A stretch of DNA of 64,000 nucleotides, taken from positions 62,001 through 126,000 of the forward strand of contig NZ_KB894528.1 of assembly GCF_000374465.1 (NCBI RefSeq), written 5' to 3'. The notes under the pieces were generated by a model. The model saw only the letters and a list, made by a program, of their open reading frames with translations. It did no database searches and had not been told where the DNA came from. Shown here piece after piece: positions 37,053 to 45,084 of this stretch (its first letter is position 1; every line of letters starts with the position of its first letter). The position numbers and the translations under genes are program-made. This DNA is from Ahrensia kielensis DSM 5890. GTDB lineage: Bacteria; Pseudomonadota; Alphaproteobacteria; Rhizobiales; Rhizobiaceae.

Positions 37053-37919
37053 ATGATGGTTGATACGACGGCGCAAAGCCAGACTTGGACTTATTTGGAT
37101 GGAGATTGGCACGAAGGTAATGTGCCGATTATGGGGGCACGCACGCACGCAGTATGGCTCGGCTCTACTGTGTTTGATGGAGCGCGCTGGTTTGAAGGCG
37201 TCGCGCCCGACCTTGATCTACATTGCGCACGCGTAAATCGGTCTGCTATTGCACTCGGTCTTAAGCCAACAATGGAAGCAGATGAAATCATCGCGCTGGC
37301 CAAAGATGGTTTGAAAAAATTTGACGGAAAGACGGCTGTTTATATCCGTCCGATGTACTGGGCAGAGCATGGCGGATATATGTCTGTTCCTGCCGATCCA
37401 GAATCGACACGCTTTGCACTTTGCATGTTTGAATCTCCGATGATTGAATCAAAAGGTTTTTCTGTTTCTTTGTCACCTTTCAGACGCCCAACTATGGAAT
37501 GTATGCCAACTGACGCCAAAGCTGGTTGCTTGTATCCGAATAACGGGCGGGCGATTATGGAGGCTAAAAAGCGCGGATTTGATAATTGCCTGACACGCGA
37601 CATGCTCGGCAATATTTGTGAAACCGGAACATCAAACATTTTCCTTGTCAAAGATGGGCAGGTAATGACGCCAGCCGGTAACGGTTCGTTTTTGACAGGT
37701 ATTACGCGCCACCGTGTTATGGACTTATTGCTGGGCTATGGTTTTAAGACCAAAGAGCAAACAATCACGATGCAAGACGTGATGGAGGCGGACGAAATTT
37801 TCTCAACAGGGAACCATTCAAAGGTTGTACCTATTATCAAGGTAGAAGACCGAGAAATACAGGCAGGACCAGTTGGGCAAAAAGCCCGTGAACTTTATTG
37901 GGAATGGGCGCATAGCTAA
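37053..37919 (+). CDS. ilvE: Branched-chain amino acid aminotransferase
   Basis: This PLP-dependent class IV aminotransferase performs the last step of Leu, Ile and Val synthesis with glutamate as donor. The 288 residues include RPMYWAEHGGY near 98, the catalytic lysine in DAKAGCLYPNNGRA near 154, the PLP-phosphate-binding ETGTSNIFLVKDG near 190 and FLTGITRHRV near 213. The overall length fits the short alphaproteobacterial form. The ATG at 37053 has AGGAGA seven bases upstream. D-amino-acid or aminodeoxychorismate activity is a lesser possibility. Confidence 0.88.
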   Translation: MMVDTTAQSQTWTYLDGDWHEGNVPIMGARTHAVWLGSTVFDGARWFEGVAPDLDLHCARVNRSAIALGLKPTMEADEIIALAKDGLKKFDGKTAVYIRPMYWAEHGGYMSVPADPESTRFALCMFESPMIESKGFSVSLSPFRRPTMECMPTDAKAGCLYPNNGRAIMEAKKRGFDNCLTRDMLGNICETGTSNIFLVKDGQVMTPAGNGSFLTGITRHRVMDLLLGYGFKTKEQTITMQDVMEADEIFSTGNHSKVVPIIKVEDREIQAGPVGQKARELYWEWAHS

Positions 37920-38041
37920 CTCAATTAATTTCATTCAAACAGCTCCGGCCCGTTGTCGGATCAGTGTAGAACAACTATGTAATTTGTGAACAGATGCGCA
38001 GTGTCGTGTCAGATCGCTTTAACTATGAAGAGGACAGAAAA

Positions 38042-38644
38042 ATGGCCTTCAAACTTCCAGAACTTCCATATGCATATGATGCACTCGCACCTTATATGTC
38101 AGCAGAAACACTCGAGTTTCACCATGATAAGCACCACAATGCTTATGTGACAAAAGGCAATGAGCTTGCAGAAGCTGCAGGCATGGCTGATCTATCTTTG
38201 GAAGAGATCGTAAAAAAGTCTTATGGCTCAAACGCACCACTCTTCAATAATGCTGGTCAGCATTACAACCACGTCCATTTTTGGAATTGGATGAAGAAAG
38301 ATGGCGGCGGTAACAAGCTGCCTGGTAAATTGCAGGCTTCTATCGATAGCGATCTAGGTGGTTTTGATAAATTCCGTTCTGATTTCGTTGCCGCTGGTGT
38401 TGGCCAATTCGGTTCAGGTTGGGCTTGGGTTGTTGTTAAAGACGGCAAGCTTGAGATCACAAAAACACCAAACGGAGAAAATCCTTTGGTGCATGGTGCG
38501 ATGCCAATTTTGGGTGTCGATGTTTGGGAACATTCTTATTACATTGATTACCGCAACGCGCGTCCAGAATATCTCGAAGCATTCGTTGATAATATGATCA
38601 ACTGGGAATATGTCGAGAAAATGTATGAAGAAGCTACAAAGTAA
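38042..38644 (+). CDS. sodB: Superoxide dismutase (Fe/Mn family)
   Basis: The enzyme converts superoxide to hydrogen peroxide and oxygen. ATG 38042 follows GAGGAC and gives 200 residues, the normal size; the longer frame from 37994 is rejected. Metal ligands are in place: His27 (EFHHDKHHNAY), the second His in NNAGQHYNHVHFW near 75, and Asp and His in DVWEHSYYIDY near 160. The glutamine in NNAGQHYNH occupies the position typical of iron enzymes, so an Fe or cambialistic enzyme is more likely than strict Mn. No signal peptide, so cytoplasmic. Confidence 0.95.
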   Translation: MAFKLPELPYAYDALAPYMSAETLEFHHDKHHNAYVTKGNELAEAAGMADLSLEEIVKKSYGSNAPLFNNAGQHYNHVHFWNWMKKDGGGNKLPGKLQASIDSDLGGFDKFRSDFVAAGVGQFGSGWAWVVVKDGKLEITKTPNGENPLVHGAMPILGVDVWEHSYYIDYRNARPEYLEAFVDNMINWEYVEKMYEEATK

Positions 38645-38663
38645 TTCATCTCTATAAATATTT

Positions 38664-38691
38664 AAAACCCGGCTTTAAAGTCGGGTTTTTG
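38664..38691 (+). terminator. Intrinsic terminator after sodB
   Basis: AAAACCCGGC-type and GTCGGGTTTTT arms pair around a short TTTAAA loop and end in a T run, about 20 bases after the stop. Confidence 0.88.
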
Positions 38692-38782
38692 TTAGATATA
38701 CTTGATCAAGTTTCTGTGACTTGACGTGAACGCATTTAATAGCCGTAATACTTTACAGATATGCAATATCAGGAGAGATGCT

Positions 38783-39226
38783 ATGCCTTCAAAGAAAATA
38801 TTTCTATCACTTTCAGCTGTATTGGTTGCAGCTAGTGTCGCTTATGCGCAAGATCCTATTTCAGACCGTCAAAAGGCCATGAAGATGGTTGGCGGCGCTG
38901 CGAAAAGCGCATCCGAGATGATTAAAGGTGAAAAACCGTTTGATGCAGCCGCCGCACTTGCTGCTTTTCAGACAATGAACGATGTTTCCAAAGATTTCGT
39001 GAGCTATTTTCCAGAAGGTTCTGAGACTGGCGGCGATACAACGGCTAGTCCTAAAATTTGGGAAGACCGTGCAGGTTTTGAAGCAGCTGTTGCAAAATTT
39101 GAAACAGACACAGCCGAGGCTATTGCTGCAGCACCAGCTGATTTAGATGCATTTAAAGCGACATTTGGTAAAGTGGCCGCAAACTGCGGTGTTTGCCACA
39201 AAGCGTACCGCATTTCTAAAAACTAA
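38783..39226 (+). CDS. Cytochrome c' (class II c-type cytochrome)
   Basis: This 147-residue periplasmic four-helix-bundle cytochrome binds NO and may protect against nitrosative stress or carry electrons. A Sec signal (KKIFLSLSAVLVAASVAYA, cleavage near 21) precedes the mature chain. The heme motif is near the C-terminus as expected for class II: CGVCHKAYR with Cys135, Cys138 and His139. ATG 38783 is set by AGGAGAG eight bases upstream. The next gene, a diheme cytochrome, begins 15 bases after the stop, so they form an operon. Confidence 0.93.
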   Translation: MPSKKIFLSLSAVLVAASVAYAQDPISDRQKAMKMVGGAAKSASEMIKGEKPFDAAAALAAFQTMNDVSKDFVSYFPEGSETGGDTTASPKIWEDRAGFEAAVAKFETDTAEAIAAAPADLDAFKATFGKVAANCGVCHKAYRISKN

Positions 39227-39240
39227 CTTTGGAGTTTCGT

Positions 39241-40152
39241 TTGAAACGTCTCCTTCTTGCTCTCGTTGCTAACGGCCTCATCGGAGGCGCTGTCTTTTGG
39301 TTTTTGACTGCGCCTCAAAAACTTGATGAGAGCATGTTTGCTGCAATTGATGGCCATGAGCCCGACTTGGGCAATGGCGAAACGCTTTTTTGGGCAGGGG
39401 GCTGCGCCTCCTGTCATGCAGCGCCCAAAGTGTCGGGAGATGCTAAGAAAGTTCTTTCAGGCGGATTGGTTTTGACAACAGAATTTGGCGACTTTGCCGT
39501 GCCTAATATATCGCCGAGCCGTGAGCATGGATTGGGTAACTGGTCTTTCGAAGACTTTTCGAACGCGATGAAAAAGGGCGTGTCACCTGAGGGTAGACAC
39601 TATTATCCAGCATTTCCCTATGCGTCTTACGCTCACATGACGATCGAAGATTTATCTGATCTGTTCGCATTTTTAAAACAACTCCCAGTCTCTGAAGAAG
39701 CTGACAAACCCTCTGATATTGCTTTTCCTTTCAATGTGCGGCGCGGATTAGGGCTTTGGAAAAAGCTCTATTTGAATGATAAGTCCGTCATAAGCGATGC
39801 AGCGCTTGGCGATGATGAACAGCTTCTGCGTGGACGTTATTTGGTGGAGGGGCCTGGCCATTGCGGTGAGTGCCATACGCCGCGTTCGCTGGCTGGCGGT
39901 ATGCAGCGCAGCAATTGGTTGCAAGGAGCGCCGTCACCGGAAGGTGAGGGCCGAATCCCAGGCATTACGAACGGACCTGATAATTTAGAAAGCTGGTCTG
40001 AGAGCGATATCGCATATATGCTTGAAACAGGATTCACACCGGATTTTGATTCCGTCGGCAGCTCCATGGCGGATGTTGCTGCTAATTATGCGTTCGTGCC
40101 TGCCAGTGATCGCGAAGCCATTGCGGCTTATTTGAAAATTATCCAGCCATAA
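39241..40152 (+). CDS. Diheme cytochrome c
   Basis: This 303-residue c-type cytochrome has an N-terminal membrane anchor or signal (residues 3-21) and two heme sites, CASCH (55-59) and CGECH (208-212). It resembles the cytochrome subunits that pair with alcohol or aldehyde dehydrogenases and the cytochromes co-encoded with cytochrome c'. No dehydrogenase lies nearby. The start is TTG 39241, chosen because GGAG ends six bases before it; a TTG at 39229 sits ahead of that site. The genes before and after are also heme proteins, which suggests a short electron-transfer chain in the periplasm. Confidence 0.9.
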   Translation: MKRLLLALVANGLIGGAVFWFLTAPQKLDESMFAAIDGHEPDLGNGETLFWAGGCASCHAAPKVSGDAKKVLSGGLVLTTEFGDFAVPNISPSREHGLGNWSFEDFSNAMKKGVSPEGRHYYPAFPYASYAHMTIEDLSDLFAFLKQLPVSEEADKPSDIAFPFNVRRGLGLWKKLYLNDKSVISDAALGDDEQLLRGRYLVEGPGHCGECHTPRSLAGGMQRSNWLQGAPSPEGEGRIPGITNGPDNLESWSESDIAYMLETGFTPDFDSVGSSMADVAANYAFVPASDREAIAAYLKIIQP

Positions 40153-40257
40153 GAACCCGTCTATTTCATTATCTATACAGCGTGTTCACACCCGTTATGC
40201 TTGCAGTTCGCACAGCATGGGGTAAGAAAATTCCAAACGACATTTGGATAATGATTT

Positions 40258-41499
40258 ATGGCACTGATAAATACAAAAGAGCGCTACGGTAAAGTAGCAC
40301 AAATTTTCCATTGGCTTACGGCACTATTGATTCTAGGGCTTTTGATTGCCGGTACGATCATGACATATTTGCCTGATGGAACCGCCGACCAAATCGCGCG
40401 AAAAGTTTTCATGTATTCTATGCATAAAACGATCGGTGTAATTGTACTGCTTGTCGCTATTATGCGAATTGTCTGGGCATTCGCTAATCCACGACCTAAA
40501 CCGCTTCATCCTGAGCGAAAATTAGAAACTTTTGCAGCCGAAACAGCACATTGGGTTTTATATATCGCCATTGTTGCGATGCCTGTGACAGGTCTTCTCT
40601 ATCATGCATCCAGTACAGGTTTTGCGCCTATCTGGTGGCCGTTTGGACAAGAACTACCTTTCGTGCCTCAAAGTGAGAACCTATCGAAAATCTTTGCGTC
40701 GATGCACTGGATTTTAGCGCTTGGTATAACATTGACTTTGATTGCGCATATTGGCGGTGCTTTGAAGCATTTGGTCATTGATAAAGATGTCACGATTGAT
40801 CGCATGGTTCCGAGCAAATTAAGTGAAGATTTTAAACTCCCTCATTCTGATGCAAAACATCTGCCAAAAGGCTTGGCAGCTGTTGCGGCAATCATTGTTG
40901 TTGGTTTTAGCCTTGGCGCAATTGGCTTGAACGTAAGCGCTAAAAATAAGGCCGCTGATAGTGCAAGCCGAACGCAGGTCATTAATGCGCCTGCTGATGT
41001 GAAGGGTGATGCAGTTTGGAAAGTCATTGCTGCTGAAAGCACTTTGAAAATAAGTATCAAACAGCTTGGGTCTCCTGTTGAAGGCGAATTTAAAAATTGG
41101 GATGCGGTAATAAATTTTGACCCAGATAATCTGGAGACATCGTTTGTTGATGCACGCATTGCTGTTGGTAGTCTTCAACTAGGCAGTGTTTCTGATCAGG
41201 CAAAAAGTGCTGACTTTTTGAATGCGGATGAATATGCAGAAGCACGTTTTACATCAGATGATTTTCAAAGCACTGGTGAAAATAGCTATGAGGCACAAGG
41301 CACGTTAGAGATTGCTGGTGTTGCTAAACCGTTCACATTGAATTTCGAACTTACCATTGAGGGCAATCGTGCGAAAATGCAGACCCGCACTGAGCTGAAC
41401 CGCATGGATTATGAGGTTGGTGCACAGAAATATGCAAATGAGGATTCAGTCGGTTTTCCCGTTGAGATTATGATTGACCTTGCCGCAGAAAAACAATGA
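40258..41499 (+). CDS. Cytochrome b561-YceI fusion protein
   Basis: This 413-residue two-domain protein combines an N-terminal cytochrome b561 module (about 1-190) with a C-terminal YceI lipocalin-like domain (about 240-410), joined by a further membrane helix near 205-225. The b561 part has four helices with the expected heme histidines in QIFHWLTALL, YSMHKTIGV, ETAHWVLY and ASMHWILAL. The YceI part shows AESTLKISIKQLG, FNADEYAEARFTS-like sequence and the VGAQKYANEDSVGFPVEI end. YceI domains bind isoprenoid quinones or similar lipids, so the fusion could bring a quinone to the diheme membrane module. The domain order puts YceI in the periplasm. Confidence 0.92.
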   Translation: MALINTKERYGKVAQIFHWLTALLILGLLIAGTIMTYLPDGTADQIARKVFMYSMHKTIGVIVLLVAIMRIVWAFANPRPKPLHPERKLETFAAETAHWVLYIAIVAMPVTGLLYHASSTGFAPIWWPFGQELPFVPQSENLSKIFASMHWILALGITLTLIAHIGGALKHLVIDKDVTIDRMVPSKLSEDFKLPHSDAKHLPKGLAAVAAIIVVGFSLGAIGLNVSAKNKAADSASRTQVINAPADVKGDAVWKVIAAESTLKISIKQLGSPVEGEFKNWDAVINFDPDNLETSFVDARIAVGSLQLGSVSDQAKSADFLNADEYAEARFTSDDFQSTGENSYEAQGTLEIAGVAKPFTLNFELTIEGNRAKMQTRTELNRMDYEVGAQKYANEDSVGFPVEIMIDLAAEKQ

Positions 41500-41540
41500 T
41501 CGGGCTTTCAGCTTAATCAACTCAAACGATTTGAGACATA

Positions 41541-41579
41541 AAAAACCGCGCAAGCCATACAGGGTTGCGCGGTTTTTAT
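41541..41579. terminator. Bidirectional terminator between the two YceI genes
   Basis: AAACCGCGCAA and TTGCGCGGTTT form an 11-bp stem around an 11-base loop, with A and T runs on the two sides, between convergent genes. Confidence 0.92.
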
Positions 41580-41593
41580 TACAATAAGTGTGC

Positions 41594-42178
41594 TTATTCA
41601 GCAGGCATAGCTTCCACTGAAATTTTGATGTCGACTTCGTCAGAGATGAATGGAGCGAAGTTGCCCATATCGAACTCAGAGCGAACGATTTTTGCTGTCG
41701 CATCAAAACCAGCCCAAGGCTTCTTCATCATTGGGTGTTCTTTTGAACCGTTAAAAGTTGTCTCAAGTACAACCGGCTTTGTCACGCTGTTGAGTGTGAG
41801 ATCACCCGTGATATTGGCAGTGTTATCACCTGTTACTTCAACTGATGTCGATTTGAATGTGATAAGCGGCGCTGCGTCCTTGTCAAAAAAGTCAGCAGTC
41901 AAGAAATGCTTGTCGCGGTCAGGCCAGCCTGTGATGAGTGATTCTGTTGGAATTTCAACAGACACAGATGATGCTTCAGGGTTTTCTGGGTCGAACGAAA
42001 TGTCACCGGTAAAGCCTGAGAACATGCCAGTTGTTGTCGAAAAGCCAAGGTGATTATATGAAAATACAATCTGGCTGTGGCTTGAATCGAGTGTCCATTC
42101 TGCTGCTTGTGCAGTTGTAATACTTGCGGCAGCTGTAGCAACAGCAAGTGCTGCTGCAATTTTGGCAAAACGTTTCAT
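41594..42178 (-). CDS. YceI family periplasmic lipid-binding protein
   Basis: This 194-residue exported lipocalin-like protein is predicted to bind polyprenyl-type lipids or quinones. A Sec signal (residues 1-25, ending ITTAQAAE) precedes the YceI domain. That domain starts WTLDSSHSQIVFSYNHLGFSTTTG and includes the DFFDKDAAPLITF and TLNSVTKPVVLETTFNG segments. It is convergent with the b561-YceI fusion, so two related lipid-binding modules lie side by side. They could share or exchange ligand, which is an inference from position only. Confidence 0.92.
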   Translation of the reverse strand: MKRFAKIAAALAVATAAASITTAQAAEWTLDSSHSQIVFSYNHLGFSTTTGMFSGFTGDISFDPENPEASSVSVEIPTESLITGWPDRDKHFLTADFFDKDAAPLITFKSTSVEVTGDNTANITGDLTLNSVTKPVVLETTFNGSKEHPMMKKPWAGFDATAKIVRSEFDMGNFAPFISDEVDIKISVEAMPAE

Positions 42179-42313
42179 ATAGTTCGTTCCTAAACATGAT
42201 TAATTGACGGGAAGTATTGCAATCGCGCATATACGCTGATGATCTAATCTATATTTCACCAGCGCTTCTGCAAATGCTTTTGCGTTGACTTACTGTTCAC
42301 TATTTCGTGTCAA

Positions 42314-44431
42314 TTAGCCTTGATTGTTTACCCCTATCGCAGTTTTGACTGCAAAAGCGTAAGAATAGGCAACTTCCTCAAGTCTTGAAAAACGACCAGA
42401 CGCGCCGCCATGGCCTGCGCCCATATTGGTTTTGAGCAATACAGGATTGTTCGATGTTGAATGATCACGCAAACGCGCAACCCATTTTGTCGGCTCCCAA
42501 TAGGTAACCCGTGGATCAGTTAGGCCGGAGATTGCGAGAATGGGTGGGTAAGGCCGAGCACCAACATTGTCATAAGGCGAATAGCTGGCAATATTCTCAT
42601 AGTCTTCTTTATTGGTGACAGGATTGCCCCATTCTGGCCACTCAGGCGGGGTTAGCGGCAATGTGTCGTCGAGCATCGTGTTCAAAACATCAACAAATGG
42701 AACTTCTGCGATAATGCTTCCAAAGGCTTCCGGTGCCATATTGGCCACGGCACCCATCAACATGCCGCCAGCCGAGCCGCCATGCGCAACGATTTTTTCA
42801 GCCGCTGTGTATTTGTGTTCTGCTAGATATTTGGCAACGGCGATGAAGTCCTTAAACGTATTCGTTTTTGCTTGGCGTTTGCCATCTTCATACCAAGCAA
42901 AGCCCTTGTCTTTTCCGCCGCGAATATGGGCAATGGCATAAACAAAACCGCGATCAACCAGTGAAAGACAAGTGGTGCTAAATGAAGCTGGCATTGACAT
43001 GCCGTAGGAACCATACCCGTAAAGCAAGCAAGGCGCAGTGCCATCCAGTTTCGTATCGGCGCGCATGACGAGCGACACAGGCACCAATGCTCCATCATGT
43101 GATGGCACCATCAAACGCTCGGTTTTATAGTCGTCGCTGTTGTGACCAGATGGAACTTCTTGAGTTTTGAGCAAAGTGCGCTCACGCGTGACCATATTAT
43201 AATCAAAGACTTGGCTTGGTGTAGACATGGACGAATATGAAAAGCGGATAACATCTGTGTCATATTCATATGAGCCGGACATGCCCAAAGAATAGGCTTC
43301 TTCATCAAATGCAATGTGATGAATGTCGCCAGATTTGCGATCCATAATCGCAATGCGGGGCAGACCTTCATCGCGTTCTAACCAGACAATGTGATCCTTA
43401 TAAGCATCAACGGAAAGGATAAGGCGGCCCGGTGTATGCGCAACAAGCTCGCGCCAATTTTCTTTTTGCGGAGCGTCGACAGGCGCGGTCATGATTTTAA
43501 AATCTTTTGCGCCGTCAGCATTGGTCAATATGAGCCAGACATCGCCGCCTTCTTCTAAAGAATATTCAACGCCGACTTGACGCGGTGCAACGATAACCGG
43601 CGTAGCCGCTGGGTCGTTTGCAGGTAAAAGGCGGATTTCCGAGGTTTCGTGATCGTGAATATCAATGATGATATAATCATCAAGACGTGTGCCACCTACG
43701 CCCATGAAGAAACCTGAATCCTGCTCTTCATAGATCATAATATCGTCGCTCTGAGCGGTTCCTATTTTGTGATAGAAAACTTTGCTCGGGCGGTGGTTCT
43801 CATCCATTTTCGCATAGAAAATGCCTTCGCGCTTTGCATCCCAAACACCGCCGCCAGCTGTATCTTCTAACTGGTCGTCGATATCTTTAAGTGTATTCAA
43901 ATCCCGAACACGAAGCGTGAAATATTCTGAGCCCTTGTCATCATAGCCCCAGATCATATGGCTATGATCGTTCGAGTGGTCAGCGCTTGCGAGGCGGAAA
44001 TAGTCTTTGCCTTCAGCCTCTTTATCGCCGTCTAAAATGATGGACCGTTCGTCGTTAATATCGCTGCCTTCAATACGGTAAAACCGCGGTTGTTGGCCGC
44101 CCGTTACAAAAGATGATCCGTAGAAAAAGTTGCCATGTGGGGCAGGAACACTTTCATCATCTTCTTTGATGCGGCCCTTCATTTCGGCAAATAATTGCTT
44201 CTGCAATGCGTCCGTATCGCTCATCAATGATTTTGCGTATTCGTTTTCTGCATCCAAATGGCTGCGTATTGCTGGGTCGAGAACAGAAGTGTCTTTGAAA
44301 ACGGCTTGCCAGTTATCTGCCCTTAGCCATGCATATTCATCGATCCGTTCAATGCCGTGACGCGTATCTTTGCTCTCACGTTTTTCGGCAACAGGTGGTG
44401 TAAGATCAGTGCTAAAGGCTGAAGCTGTCAT
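42314..44431 (-). CDS. ptrB: Oligopeptidase B (S9 family)
   Basis: This 705-residue cytoplasmic serine peptidase cleaves short peptides after basic residues. The N-terminal half is a seven-bladed propeller (family start ADNWQAV, with FYRIEGSD and FFMGVGG strands). The C-terminal hydrolase has the nucleophile motif AHGGSAGGML with Ser near 550, then SGLTDPRVTYWEP for the aspartate and NMGAGHGGASGRF with the catalytic histidine near the end. Residues FAWYEDGK near 510 fit oligopeptidase B better than prolyl oligopeptidase. It is 29 bp downstream of msrB on the same strand. Confidence 0.94.
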   Translation of the reverse strand: MTASAFSTDLTPPVAEKRESKDTRHGIERIDEYAWLRADNWQAVFKDTSVLDPAIRSHLDAENEYAKSLMSDTDALQKQLFAEMKGRIKEDDESVPAPHGNFFYGSSFVTGGQQPRFYRIEGSDINDERSIILDGDKEAEGKDYFRLASADHSNDHSHMIWGYDDKGSEYFTLRVRDLNTLKDIDDQLEDTAGGGVWDAKREGIFYAKMDENHRPSKVFYHKIGTAQSDDIMIYEEQDSGFFMGVGGTRLDDYIIIDIHDHETSEIRLLPANDPAATPVIVAPRQVGVEYSLEEGGDVWLILTNADGAKDFKIMTAPVDAPQKENWRELVAHTPGRLILSVDAYKDHIVWLERDEGLPRIAIMDRKSGDIHHIAFDEEAYSLGMSGSYEYDTDVIRFSYSSMSTPSQVFDYNMVTRERTLLKTQEVPSGHNSDDYKTERLMVPSHDGALVPVSLVMRADTKLDGTAPCLLYGYGSYGMSMPASFSTTCLSLVDRGFVYAIAHIRGGKDKGFAWYEDGKRQAKTNTFKDFIAVAKYLAEHKYTAAEKIVAHGGSAGGMLMGAVANMAPEAFGSIIAEVPFVDVLNTMLDDTLPLTPPEWPEWGNPVTNKEDYENIASYSPYDNVGARPYPPILAISGLTDPRVTYWEPTKWVARLRDHSTSNNPVLLKTNMGAGHGGASGRFSRLEEVAYSYAFAVKTAIGVNNQG

Positions 44432-44460
44432 TTGATATCCGGATATTAAAGGTTGCAGAA

Positions 44461-44877
44461 TTAGTCATTCTCGTCTGGCGTAAAATTCATGGCGACGCCA
44501 TTCATACAATAACGAAGGCCTGTTGGTTGAGGGCCGTCTTTAAAGACATGTCCCAAATGGCCATCGCAATTAGCGCAGCGCACTTCTATGCGAGTCATAA
44601 AAAACGAGCGATCCTTATGCTCGGTAATGGCATTCGCGCTATAGGGTTGAAAGAAGCTTGGCCAACCGGTGCCACTTTCAAATTTTGCATTTGTCTTAAA
44701 GAGCAAATTGTCACATGCCGCACAAATGAATGTGCCTTCGCGGTGCTCATCATTGAGTGAGGAGCTTCCCGAACGTTCTGTGCCGTGCTTGCGTAAGACG
44801 TGAAATTGCTCAGGCGTTAAAAGCTCGCGCCATTCTTCTTCACTCTTGTGAACCTTAGGATCTGAATTAATTGTCAT
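44461..44877 (-). CDS. msrB: Peptide-methionine (R)-S-oxide reductase
   Basis: MsrB reduces methionine-R-sulfoxide in proteins, repairing oxidative damage. The 138 residues show two zinc-binding CxxC pairs (CAACDNLLF near 50 and CANCDGHLGHVF near 98), the GTGWPSFFQP substrate pocket and the active-site RYCMNGVAMNF near 125. The usual RYCxN is kept. The start at 44877 has GAGGAG spaced seven bases upstream; the ATG at 44883 is too close to that site. It reads into ptrB, so the two probably share a transcript for damaged-protein turnover. Confidence 0.95.
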   Translation of the reverse strand: MTINSDPKVHKSEEEWRELLTPEQFHVLRKHGTERSGSSSLNDEHREGTFICAACDNLLFKTNAKFESGTGWPSFFQPYSANAITEHKDRSFFMTRIEVRCANCDGHLGHVFKDGPQPTGLRYCMNGVAMNFTPDEND

Positions 44878-45084
44878 TTCCATTCTCCTCATTACGTGCT
44901 CAAATAGGCAATGCTTTGATCTGCGGCAAGCTTAGTCACAAAAACATGATCGCAGAATTGCAGAAATGTCTGTAAAAAAAACATTTCCTGCTCGCGGCAC
45001 CTTGCTCAACATAATCTCGCCTTTTAAAAACACGACAAGCCGACACTAAATTCGACCGCACGTAAACAGGACAGAAGCGACCTT

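Noticed and set aside
38701-38710. CTTGATCAAG as an FNR/FixK box before the cytochrome c' gene
   Set aside because: The FNR type needs TTGA-N6-TCAA spacing; here the half-sites are adjacent, so it is a chance palindrome.
41565-42053. 162-codon forward frame opposite the YceI gene
   Set aside because: Serine/valine-rich mirror of the YceI gene; begins inside the terminator.
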